Shown: positions 8,345 to 14,779 of the stretch, piece by piece
Layout: the number at the start of each line of letters is the position of its first letter
How positions within the stretch are numbered: position 1 is the first letter of the stretch
DNA from: Campylobacteraceae bacterium
Lineage (GTDB): Bacteria; Campylobacterota; Campylobacteria; Campylobacterales; Sulfurovaceae
Direction of reading: 5' to 3'
Assembly (NCBI GenBank): GCA_027079365.1
Contig: JALWVW010000031.1
Location: 1-25,580, forward strand
DNA length: 25,580 bases
Translations under genes and position numbers: made by a program
Notes under the pieces: model-generated
What the model was told of the DNA's origin: nothing
Databases searched by the model: none
What the model saw: only the letters and a program-made list of their open reading frames with translations

Positions 8345-10462
8345 CTATCTCCTCTTCCACACACTCATCTGGCTGATCGTATGCTGGAATTTTCTGGCGC
8401 TTTCTCGAAGGATAAAGGGGATATCCTGTGTGTCTATGAGTGTGAAGTGTGGTTCTAGCAGTGTTTTGAGTCCGTCGAGTGTATAGTGCTCCTGTCCACT
8501 CTCGTCGGTATAGCCTCCTATCCACAATGCCTTGTCTGTGCTGCTCTCCTCCCAGGTGTAGGGGGAGGTGAGGATGAGGATACCGTCTGTGTTGAGTCTG
8601 GTGTGAATATCTTGCAGAAATAGCTTTGGATCATAGAGTCTGTCCAGAAGGTTGGTTGCCAGTATGAGATCATAGCCTTTGAAATGGGGTTTGAGATTGC
8701 AGGCATCTCCCTGCCAGAACGCGACACGATCGCGCACATGCATAAAAGAGAAATCCTCTATCTTCTGGGTCACTGTTTCAGTGATCTCTCCCTCTATAGT
8801 CTGCTGAAAGGTGACTGCGCCTTGTTGTTGCATTTGCGCAGCGATCTGTATAAACCTGGCAGAAAAGTCTATCGCGGTGACCTGCTCAAATACATTGGCA
8901 AGCTCAAAGGCACCTCTGCCTACCGCACAGCCTAACTCCAAGGCATCTCTCTGCTCTGTCTCCTGTGTATAGAAGATTGCAAGCATTGCGACCTTCTGGG
9001 CGAAGTTCTCTATGCCAAAATAGCCCTCTCCGTAATGAAAATCACAGTATTGATTGACCAGGGTATCCCCTTCATAGAGACTTTTTGGGATGGATGGGGA
9101 TAGATGGTTTTCTGTTTCGTTGCCAAGTACATAGCGAAATCCTGCATGCTGATAAAAGTGTCGTCTGAAAGCATAGCGTGAGTGCTGCATGATCTCATTG
9201 CCAGAGCTGGCAAAGGAGCCGCCTTTGATGAGGTTATGTTTGCCATCGAAGGTCGGCGTGGAGAAGTCGTCATAGATAGGATGAGGCACAAACCCTGCAA
9301 AGCCATCGATAGGTGTTGAAGTCCACTGCCAGACATTACCTATGATATCATACAGTTGGCCAAAGCCAAAGTGGTTGACAGGGCAGGGGGAGGCATAGTG
9401 GGCAAAGTTGATATTGGCCCGAGTGTCATCAAAGTCAGGTACATCCCGGATACCACCGAGGGCACGCAGACGGTACCATTGCGCTTCACTGGGTAGGGTG
9501 TAGGTCTGACCCTCTTTGGCGCTTTTCCAGCGACAAAACGCCATCGCTTCGAGCGCATTGACTTCTACCGGCCAGGAGAGAGGCAGGGGGATTTCTCGAT
9601 CCAGCAGCCTCAGGCGGTAGCCTCCGGCAGTATCCGGTACCCAAAATACAGGGTGTGTGACTTCCCTCTCCTGGAGAAAACTTTCCCCCTCTTCGTCCCA
9701 GTATATCTTATTCTGATAGCCGCCATCCTGCACAAAGGGAAGGTATTCGCCGTTGGAGACGAGGTATCGTGATGCAGCAAAATCGGGGAGTTTTTCGCTG
9801 TAGGTACCGTACTCGTTGTCCCATCCATAGAGAGGATGATCAAGAGGTTTGCCTAGCGTGATCTCCCCCCCCCCTTCTATAGGTACAAGGCTGTTTTCCG
9901 GTATCTTGGGATCATCCGTACATGGGACGAACGCCTTGACAGACTTGATAAACGCCAGAGGCATCTGCCGATGCAGCACCGAAGAGGTCTCGATATGGAT
10001 ACGCTCGTGTTCGATCCCCATCAGTATCACCCAAAAAGAACTCTCTTGCGTGATAGGCAGTGTCATGGGAAGGGTCTCGATCAGGTAGAGGATGTGCTGC
10101 TTGACCGCTTCCCGGTACTGTCTGACATCTGCCACTTCGGGCCAGCGATAGCGACTCTCCTCCATGTCGTCCCAGACCATCTCATCTACCCCTATAGCAA
10201 AGAGTGATTCATACTCGGGATTGATCCGCTGGGTAATGACTTTTGCCAGGATCAGTTTATTGATAAAAAAGGTCGCAGTATGACCAAAGTAGAAGATCAT
10301 GGGATGGCGTGTGGGTTCTGATTGTCTATAGAAGACGCTGTCCTCTTTGAGCAGTGCAAAGATCTTTTCATAGAGACTGTAGGTCTGCAAAAAGTAAGTG
10401 CGTATCTCTGCACGCTTTTTTTGGATATCTGATCCGGTGAGGGTCACAGGTGTATGTCGCAT
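8345..10462 (-). CDS. ovoA: 5-histidylcysteine sulfoxide synthase / N-methyltransferase (ovothiol synthase OvoA)
   Basis: OvoA is a non-haem iron enzyme that joins cysteine to histidine (C5 sulfoxide) and then methylates the later mercaptohistidine, giving the antioxidant thiol ovothiol A. The 705 residues hold all three expected parts. The N-terminal DinB-like domain has iron ligands H61 (FGHTATFF) and H152/H156 in GIEHERIHIE. The FGE-sulfatase-like domain (about 190-440) includes IGNVWQWTSTP and GGSFASSGNE. The C-terminal SAM methyltransferase (about 480-700) has ALELGCAVGRGAFELA. The start at 10462 gives the usual LTGSD-QKKRAEIRTYF N-terminus after a weak AAAGG site. No OvoB-type lyase is in the window. 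Codons 197-200 (GGG GGG GGG GAG) form a G10 run, a possible phase-variation site. It is transcribed away from the Cys-rich gene at 10656. Confidence 0.95.
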   Translation of the reverse strand: MRHTPVTLTGSDIQKKRAEIRTYFLQTYSLYEKIFALLKEDSVFYRQSEPTRHPMIFYFGHTATFFINKLILAKVITQRINPEYESLFAIGVDEMVWDDMEESRYRWPEVADVRQYREAVKQHILYLIETLPMTLPITQESSFWVILMGIEHERIHIETSSVLHRQMPLAFIKSVKAFVPCTDDPKIPENSLVPIEGGGEITLGKPLDHPLYGWDNEYGTYSEKLPDFAASRYLVSNGEYLPFVQDGGYQNKIYWDEEGESFLQEREVTHPVFWVPDTAGGYRLRLLDREIPLPLSWPVEVNALEAMAFCRWKSAKEGQTYTLPSEAQWYRLRALGGIRDVPDFDDTRANINFAHYASPCPVNHFGFGQLYDIIGNVWQWTSTPIDGFAGFVPHPIYDDFSTPTFDGKHNLIKGGSFASSGNEIMQHSRYAFRRHFYQHAGFRYVLGNETENHLSPSIPKSLYEGDTLVNQYCDFHYGEGYFGIENFAQKVAMLAIFYTQETEQRDALELGCAVGRGAFELANVFEQVTAIDFSARFIQIAAQMQQQGAVTFQQTIEGEITETVTQKIEDFSFMHVRDRVAFWQGDACNLKPHFKGYDLILATNLLDRLYDPKLFLQDIHTRLNTDGILILTSPYTWEESSTDKALWIGGYTDESGQEHYTLDGLKTLLEPHFTLIDTQDIPFILRESARKFQHTISQMSVWKRR
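9865..9874 (-). repeat. G10 homopolymer inside ovoA (C10 on the plus strand)
   Basis: Ten consecutive C on the plus strand encode Gly197-Gly199 and the first base of Glu200 of OvoA. Runs of 8 or more G in coding regions are classical slipped-strand contingency sites in Campylobacter and Helicobacter. The present length keeps the frame open. Loss or gain of one G would truncate the protein after the DinB-like domain. Confidence 0.85.
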
Positions 10463-10493
10463 AGAAAACCTTTAAGCTTTTGCTGATAAGATA

Positions 10494-10654
10494 TGGGCAT
10501 CTCTAAAAATTGATGTTTTTTGCCCAATACTCCGGCAGTCGCAGACGTAAGCGCCCATTGCATGGGTTGAGTGCTCCTTTGTCGCATTGAGCAAAAAACA
10601 TTATTGGGGTCACTCATAAGTCTAACATAAAAGGTAAAACAAGCAAAGGAGCAC
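10494..10654. promoter_or_regulatory. Divergent ovoA / Cys-rich-gene control region with competing inverted repeats
   Basis: The 193-bp gap holds several exact inverted repeats: TGGGCA 10494-10499 with TGCCCA 10521-10526; ATGTTTTTTGC 10513-10523 with GCAAAAAACAT 10591-10601; CCCAT/ATGGG 10554-10566; and GTGCTCCTTTG 10571-10581 with CAAAGGAGCAC 10644-10654. The last right arm contains the AAGGAG ribosome-binding site of the gene at 10656, so pairing would hide it. The second and fourth pairs interleave, which implies a pseudoknot or alternative folds. Promoters could not be fixed with confidence; if transcription starts near 10630, the left arms would not be in the mRNA. Confidence 0.5.
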
Positions 10655-10655
10655 C

Positions 10656-10865
10656 ATGAGCAGTGGATGGGGATGCCAGCACTTGACCCGAAAGGGAGAG
10701 AATACGGAGTGGTGCAAGCTACTCAAGAAAACCTGTGATCCGGGCTGTTATGGCTGTGTGCTCTATGGAGAGTTTCTCTTCTCCAAACCTGATACCCCTT
10801 CTAATGCTGCCTATGAGAAGCGAAAAGCCAAACAAAGGTCGGATGACCCGCTGGGAGGGAAGTAG
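10656..10865 (+). CDS. Small cysteine-rich protein of unknown function
   Basis: The 69-residue protein has five cysteines in its first half (C7, C20, C27, C31, C34) plus H9. CDPGCYGC gives a C-x3-C-x2-C cluster that could bind a metal or carry reactive thiols. The C-terminal half is hydrophilic and basic (KRKAKQR) and has no Cys. There is no signal peptide or membrane segment. A good AAAGGAG site lies 4-5 bases before the ATG, which argues for a real gene. It diverges from ovoA and converges on trxC with an 11-base gap. The neighbours suggest a thiol or redox link, which is inference. No family was recognised. Confidence 0.65.
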   Translation: MSSGWGCQHLTRKGENTEWCKLLKKTCDPGCYGCVLYGEFLFSKPDTPSNAAYEKRKAKQRSDDPLGGK

Positions 10866-10890
10866 GCAAGGGGGTCTTAGCTCTTTGCCT
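10864..10890. terminator. Hairpin between convergent genes (weak terminator candidate)
   Basis: AGGCAAG (10864-10870) can pair with CTTTGCCT (10883-10890) with one extra base, spanning both the stop codon of the Cys-rich gene and the trxC stop. No T-run follows on either strand, so it is at best a poor or Rho-assisted terminator. Confidence 0.3.
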
Positions 10891-11308
10891 TAACCCAGCT
10901 GATGATCTGTTCGGAGCTCATGGCGCCACTGACCCTATCGACTTCAACCCCATTTTTAAAGAGTATCATGGTCGGGATGCTACGGATGCCGTATTGGGCT
11001 CCGAGTGCCTGCTCGTTTTCAGTATTGACTTTGACAAACTGAGCCTGCAGGGGCAGACTAGCTGCTGCCTGTGCAAAAGCAGGCGCCATCATCTTGCAAG
11101 GGCCACACCAGGGAGCCCAGAAATCTACCACAACAGGCAGGTCACTGCCACCGACAAACTGGCCAAGGTTTTGGGCAGTAGCCTCTACAGGCTTGGTATC
11201 CAGCAGTGACTGTCTGCACTGACCACAATTGGCTTTGGTGTACTGTGATTTGCGCGGAATACGGTTGATCTTGTTGCAGTGCGGGCATACTACATTGAGT
11301 GTTGACAT
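10877..11308 (-). CDS. trxC: Thioredoxin 2 (zinc-binding N-terminus)
   Basis: TrxC is a cytoplasmic disulfide reductase with an extra N-terminal zinc module that makes it responsive to oxidative stress. In this 143-residue protein the zinc ligands are C8, C11, C28 and C31 (VVCPHC and NCGQC). The thioredoxin domain follows, with DFWAPWCGPCKMMAP (active-site C68 and C71) and the cis-Pro motif SIPTMILF. A GAGGAG site lies 7-8 bases before the ATG at 11308, and TATAAT at 11340-11335 is its own promoter. It sits downstream of tRNA-Ala and next to the Cys-rich gene and ovoA. Length and motifs are standard for the family. Confidence 0.95.
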   Translation of the reverse strand: MSTLNVVCPHCNKINRIPRKSQYTKANCGQCRQSLLDTKPVEATAQNLGQFVGGSDLPVVVDFWAPWCGPCKMMAPAFAQAAASLPLQAQFVKVNTENEQALGAQYGIRSIPTMILFKNGVEVDRVSGAMSSEQIISWVKAKS

Positions 11309-11334
11309 AGAAAACTCCTCTGTTTTTTGGAGTC

Positions 11335-11340
11335 ATTATA
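11335..11340 (-). promoter_or_regulatory. -10 box of trxC
   Basis: TATAAT on the minus strand with predicted transcription start near 11328, about 20 bases before the trxC ATG. No clear -35 is seen. Confidence 0.55.
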
Positions 11341-11352
11341 CAGGTTTTGAAA

Positions 11353-11376
11353 GAAAAAAAGTGAACCTAGGTTGCA
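11353..11376 (-). terminator. Possible terminator of tRNA-Ala
   Basis: On the minus strand, about 20 bases after the tRNA, a short imperfect hairpin around AACCTAGGTT is followed by CAC and seven T. The stem is weak (about five pairs with a bulge), so only the T-run gives real support. Confidence 0.35.
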
Positions 11377-11396
11377 AATGTAGTGAAAAGTAGGAA

Positions 11397-11472
11397 TGGT
11401 GGAGAATATCGGGATCGAACCGACGACCTCTTCGCTGCCAGCGAAGCGCTCTCCCAGCTGAGCTAATTCCCC
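11397..11472 (-). tRNA. tRNA-Ala (anticodon GGC)
   Basis: A 76-base cloverleaf can be drawn on the minus strand. The acceptor arm GGGGAAT/ATTCTCC pairs with one G-U. The D arm is GCTC...GAGC. The anticodon stem CTTCG/CGAAG carries the loop CTGGCAG, anticodon GGC reading Ala codon GCC. The T arm contains TTCGATC. The 3' CCA is encoded (11399-11397). An extended -10 promoter lies 16 bases upstream. Confidence 0.95.
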
Positions 11473-11487
11473 GTTTGTAGGAGTGGC

Positions 11488-11493
11488 ATTCTA
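11488..11493 (-). promoter_or_regulatory. Extended -10 promoter of tRNA-Ala
   Basis: TGG followed by TAGAAT on the minus strand (11493-11488). The predicted start near 11481 leaves a short 5' leader before the tRNA at 11472. Confidence 0.5.
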
Positions 11494-11525
11494 CCACAAA
11501 GAAGTTAAAAGGAAGCTCTAAAAGA

Positions 11526-12458
11526 CTACTCAAAGACCTCAAAATAGATCAAAAGTGTTCTTTGGAAAAAGTTGGCATTGTCATCGCTTACCATGAGATA
11601 GCGATGGGGCGAGACTCTGGTGAGTCCCTCAAAGTTATCATTTTTCCAGCCTTTGTCACTGGGCATTTTTGCCAGCACCTCTGTGCGGCAGAGCCCATGG
11701 CTGATTTGGTCGAGATAGACTTTTTTGAGTGTGATGGTGCGGGGCTCTGTCAATTTGGTGTAGGCACGCTCCAGTACCAGAACATTGCCATCATCCATGA
11801 CCTCTATGGCGGTGATGGCACTTTTCTTCTCGGGTTCTGCGAGAAAGTGCCACTGCTTACCCGAGAGGGCATAGAGTGTCTGCTCGCGTCTTTTGTATTT
11901 TTTGAGTGGGAGTTCAGAGGCAGTAAGTATGCCGTGTTTTGGGTGAAAAGCGACAGATTCGAGCATCTTGTTGCTGCTGCGATAGTGTTTTTTATTGCTC
12001 AGTGGATTGGGAAGCTTCTGCTTGGTGAGTCTCTGACCTTTAAGATCAAAGGTACCGATCTTTGGTTTTCCCTCAAAAGAGACCAGCAGATGCCCTTTTT
12101 TGTCAAAGGCCACTCCTTCGCTGTCCACTTTCTTTTTGAACTTTTTGCCTCCTTCTTTGGTGAGACGATGGGCATCCAGTGGAGAAAGAAGATCTATTTT
12201 GTCAGAGAAGGAAGCCTTAAAGCTATAAAGCACCCCTTTGTCTCCAACCATATAGAGGCGTTTATTCTTCTTGTCATAAGCCAGATCAGAAGCCTCGGAA
12301 AAGCCGATACCAGAGATCTGTGGTATGATGAGTTCCTTCTGGTCAAGGATCTTGATCTTGCCAACGCTGCGATTGACATCAGGGGGTATGATATCGACAG
12401 GGTAGATCTCTGCGCCCAGCAGAGTGACCCAAGTTAACAGAAGAAGCGTACGGATCAC
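11526..12458 (-). CDS. Secreted esterase-like / phytase-like beta-propeller protein
   Basis: With the GTG start at 12458 the protein has 310 residues and begins MIRTLLLLTWVTLLGAE, a clear signal peptide. That GTG follows AAGGAG by about eight bases and overlaps the lspA stop codon (GTGA), so I prefer it to the longer reading from an ATG inside lspA. The mature part repeats motifs of the esterase-like phytase family (PF13449 type): SEASDLAYD, DSEGVAFDKKG followed by LLVSFE, LESVAFHPKHG followed by TASE, and NFEGLTR followed by YLMVSDDN. These are the acidic blades of a propeller. Predicted place is the periplasm or outside; the substrate is unknown, and true phytase activity is not implied. 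It is the third gene of the glmM-lspA operon. Confidence 0.75.
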   Translation of the reverse strand: MIRTLLLLTWVTLLGAEIYPVDIIPPDVNRSVGKIKILDQKELIIPQISGIGFSEASDLAYDKKNKRLYMVGDKGVLYSFKASFSDKIDLLSPLDAHRLTKEGGKKFKKKVDSEGVAFDKKGHLLVSFEGKPKIGTFDLKGQRLTKQKLPNPLSNKKHYRSSNKMLESVAFHPKHGILTASELPLKKYKRREQTLYALSGKQWHFLAEPEKKSAITAIEVMDDGNVLVLERAYTKLTEPRTITLKKVYLDQISHGLCRTEVLAKMPSDKGWKNDNFEGLTRVSPHRYLMVSDDNANFFQRTLLIYFEVFE

Positions 12459-12904
12459 GCTAGGGTCTCCTTGGTATTGGAAAAGAATTCTGCCAGTGCG
12501 ATCCATGCTACACCGATGATCACAGCGATATCTGCGTAGTTGAAGACCGGATAGTCAAACCAGCAGTGCCAGTAAATATAGTCCACAACCCCTTCTTGGG
12601 TAAAGCGGTCATAGAGATTGCTGATGGCGCCACCCAGAAGTAGCCCCAGGGCAAAGGCATAGCGCTTGACAAAGCCTGACCAAAAGAGATAGGCAATGAT
12701 ACCAGCTATGAGGAGTGCCTGTAGCCATTTGAGGTAGCTACCCAGAAAGGCGAACATGCTGAATGCCACCCCTTTGTTGTAGTGCAATTCCAGAGAGATA
12801 CAGGGGCTCTGCCAATCATATCCCAGCACAAAGATCTCTTTGATGCCCTGATCGATGACAAGGGTTCCCACAAGCACGAGGAAAAAGACAGCAAGCAGCC
12901 GCAC
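12455..12904 (-). CDS. lspA: Lipoprotein signal peptidase (signal peptidase II)
   Basis: LspA is the inner-membrane aspartyl protease that cuts prolipoprotein signal peptides after lipidation. The 149 residues have four hydrophobic segments and the family signatures: DQGIK near the first helix, HYNKGVAFS, GGAISNLYDR, then VVDYI with catalytic D108 and FNYADIAV with catalytic D125. It starts with GTG at 12904, sharing one base with the glmM stop (TAGTG), and its end overlaps the next gene by four bases, so all three are translationally coupled. The lspA-glmM pair beside divergent rpsT-prfA is the same as in Helicobacter pylori. Confidence 0.96.
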   Translation of the reverse strand: MRLLAVFFLVLVGTLVIDQGIKEIFVLGYDWQSPCISLELHYNKGVAFSMFAFLGSYLKWLQALLIAGIIAYLFWSGFVKRYAFALGLLLGGAISNLYDRFTQEGVVDYIYWHCWFDYPVFNYADIAVIIGVAWIALAEFFSNTKETLA

Positions 12905-14241
12905 TAGCTAAGCTCACTTTTGAAAAACGCTTCACACTGCTGCATCGTGGCCGCAAGCCTCTTGGCATCTTTGCCTTCCAACAGGATACGAATAAGGTTT
13001 TCAGTGCCGGAATAACGGAAGAGGTGGCGTATGCCGCCAGCCTCCACCTCTGCCATCAGCACATCAATGCCGGGGATGCTTTCCAGAGCAGGTTTTTTGC
13101 CGATAGGTAGGTTAACCAGGAGTTGCGGATAGGAATCATAGGGACTGAATGCTTTGCTGGCTTTTTCTCCGACACTTGCCAGATAGGCCAATGCCTGAAG
13201 AGCAGAGGATATCCCATCACCGGTCTTGGCGTAGTCAGAGAAGATGATATGCCCACTCTGCTCTCCGCCAAAATTGATGCCAAGCTCCTGCATCATCGCT
13301 ACCACATGTTTGTCTCCCACCGCAGAACGGTGCAGTGTGAGACCGTGCTGGTCAAGGTACTCTCCCAGTCCCTGATTGCTCATGACAGTGGCTACCATGC
13401 CTCCGCCCTTGAGCATGCCATTGTTTTTGAGATGGACAGCAAGTACCGCCATGAGTTTGTCACCATCTACGATCTCTCCTTCTTCGTCAACCATCACAAC
13501 ACGGTCGGCATCCCCATCCAGGGCGATTCCTACGTCAGCTCTGTACTCTCTGACCGCCTGCGCCAGAGATTCTGGATGCATGGCACCACAGCCCTCGTTG
13601 ATGTTGAAGCCGTCAGGCTTGTTTCCTATTACTTTGACATCGGCACCCAGCTCCTCCAGCACCGTGGGTGCGACGATGTAGCCTGCACCATTGGCGCAGT
13701 CCACCACCACGCGCATACCCGCGAGCGTGAGTGGTTTGGGAAAAGAGTTTTTGATCTGTACGATATAGCGGCCTATGACATCATCAATACGCTTGGACTT
13801 GCCTATGTGCTTTCCTGTCACCTGCGCTTCTTCGATCGCTTCATCATTGTCATAGATCGCTTCTATTTCCTGCTCTATCTCCCGGTTCAGTTTGTTTCCG
13901 GTACAGTCAAAAAACTTGATACCGTTGTCATAAAAGGGATTATGGCTCGCAGAGATCATAATGCCTGCATCACAACGCATATTTTCCGTCAAAAAGGCGA
14001 TAGCCGGTGTAGGCATAGGCCCTATCTGAATGACATTGTAGCCCACTGCAGTGAGACCAGAGACGATGGCATTCTCTACCATATAGCCACTGCGTCTGGT
14101 ATCTTTGCCGACAAGTATCTTGTTGGTCTTGGAGAGAGGACGAAAGTAGATACCTGTCGCCATGGCCAAGCGCATACATGCCATGGCACTGACTTTTTCT
14201 CCTGCTTTTCCTCTGACCCCGTCTGTTCCGAATAATTCCAT
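12904..14241 (-). CDS. glmM: Phosphoglucosamine mutase
   Basis: GlmM converts glucosamine-6-phosphate to glucosamine-1-phosphate, feeding UDP-GlcNAc for peptidoglycan and LPS. The 445 residues are full length. Visible motifs are the N-terminal MELFGTDGVRG, the catalytic phosphoserine loop MISASHNPFYDNG (S99), the metal-binding DGDADR, the sugar-binding GGEQSGH, and the C-terminal phosphate-binding RYSGTENLIRI. The ATG at 14241 follows a GGAGA site. It is the first gene of an operon with lspA and the phytase-like gene, and divergent from rpsT. Confidence 0.97.
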   Translation of the reverse strand: MELFGTDGVRGKAGEKVSAMACMRLAMATGIYFRPLSKTNKILVGKDTRRSGYMVENAIVSGLTAVGYNVIQIGPMPTPAIAFLTENMRCDAGIMISASHNPFYDNGIKFFDCTGNKLNREIEQEIEAIYDNDEAIEEAQVTGKHIGKSKRIDDVIGRYIVQIKNSFPKPLTLAGMRVVVDCANGAGYIVAPTVLEELGADVKVIGNKPDGFNINEGCGAMHPESLAQAVREYRADVGIALDGDADRVVMVDEEGEIVDGDKLMAVLAVHLKNNGMLKGGGMVATVMSNQGLGEYLDQHGLTLHRSAVGDKHVVAMMQELGINFGGEQSGHIIFSDYAKTGDGISSALQALAYLASVGEKASKAFSPYDSYPQLLVNLPIGKKPALESIPGIDVLMAEVEAGGIRHLFRYSGTENLIRILLEGKDAKRLAATMQQCEAFFKSELS

Positions 14242-14278
14242 AAGTCTCTCCGTGTAAAATAATCAAGTTCTTATTGCT

Positions 14279-14284
14279 ATTTTA
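14279..14284 (-). promoter_or_regulatory. -10 candidate for the glmM operon
   Basis: TAAAAT on the minus strand (14284-14279) with a predicted start about 31 bases before the glmM ATG. There is no extended TGn and no -35. Confidence 0.4.
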
Positions 14285-14360
14285 ACGAAAAAGTGATTAA
14301 TTGTTTGTCTCAAGCAGCAGTTAGAGACTTCTCTTAATAAAATTTTAAACTCTTTTTTGG

Positions 14361-14366
14361 TAAAAT
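14361..14366 (+). promoter_or_regulatory. Extended -10 promoter of rpsT
   Basis: TGG followed by TAAAAT, preceded by T- and A-rich runs, as is typical of Campylobacterota housekeeping promoters. It leaves a leader of about 65 bases before rpsT, long enough for control by the ribosomal protein itself, though no defined structure was recognised. Confidence 0.6.
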
Positions 14367-14438
14367 CCGCGAACTAATTAGACTCTGTATCAAAGCTACA
14401 GACCTATCAATCCAAGAATTTACTAAAGGAAACACCCT

Positions 14439-14708
14439 ATGGCAAACCATAAGTCAGCGAAAAAGAGAATCAAGCAGACCATCAAGAGAACAGAGAGAAA
14501 CAGATATTACAGAACAAGACTGAAGAATATCGTAAAGACAGTACATGAGGCAGTGGAGGCAAAAGATGTTGCAGCTGCAGCTGAGGCATTCAAGATAGCA
14601 AACAAGAGCATCCATAGCTTTGTCAGCAAAGGCTTCCTCAAAAAAGAGACAGCATCTAGAAAAGTCAGCCGTCTCAACAAGCTTGTAAACAGCATCGAAG
14701 CTGCTTAA
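14439..14708 (+). CDS. rpsT: 30S ribosomal protein S20
   Basis: S20 binds 16S rRNA early in assembly of the small subunit. The 89-residue protein begins MANHKSAKKRIKQTIKRTER, the standard highly basic N-terminus. It continues with the family's long helices, including KSIHSFVSKGFLKKETASRK followed by VSRLNKLV. An AAAGGA site lies about eight bases before the ATG. It is followed by prfA on the same strand, the order also seen in Helicobacter. Confidence 0.97.
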   Translation: MANHKSAKKRIKQTIKRTERNRYYRTRLKNIVKTVHEAVEAKDVAAAAEAFKIANKSIHSFVSKGFLKKETASRKVSRLNKLVNSIEAA

Positions 14709-14725
14709 GCATCCCTCTCAACCCT

Positions 14726-14745
14726 CCAAGCCCTTTTGGGTTTGG
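14726..14745 (+). terminator. Stem-loop between rpsT and prfA
   Basis: CCAAGCCC, a TTTT loop and GGGTTTGG form an eight-pair stem with one G-U, 18 bases after the rpsT stop. There is no T-run, so it may only attenuate transcription or protect the rpsT mRNA 3' end. Confidence 0.45.
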
Positions 14746-14751
14746 CTCGCG

Positions 14752-14757
14752 TAAAAT
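14752..14757 (+). promoter_or_regulatory. Possible -10 box for prfA
   Basis: TAAAAT just after the rpsT stem-loop and 22 bases before the prfA ATG. There is no -35 or extended -10, so support is weak. Confidence 0.3.
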
Positions 14758-14779
14758 CTATCACCAATAGGACACAGTT

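Noticed and set aside
11306..11335. ACTCC/GGAGT hairpin that would cover the trxC ribosome-binding site
   Set aside because: The TATAAT at 11340-11335 puts the transcription start at about 11328, so the 5' arm is probably not in the mRNA.
11562..12437. 291-codon open frame on the plus strand opposite the phytase-like gene
   Set aside because: Shadow: the minus-strand gene has a signal peptide, family motifs and operon coupling, while this frame has none.
13123..14235. 370-codon open frame on the plus strand opposite glmM
   Set aside because: Antisense shadow of a certain gene. The translation is Cys/His/Arg-rich without domains, and no ribosome-binding site or promoter is seen.
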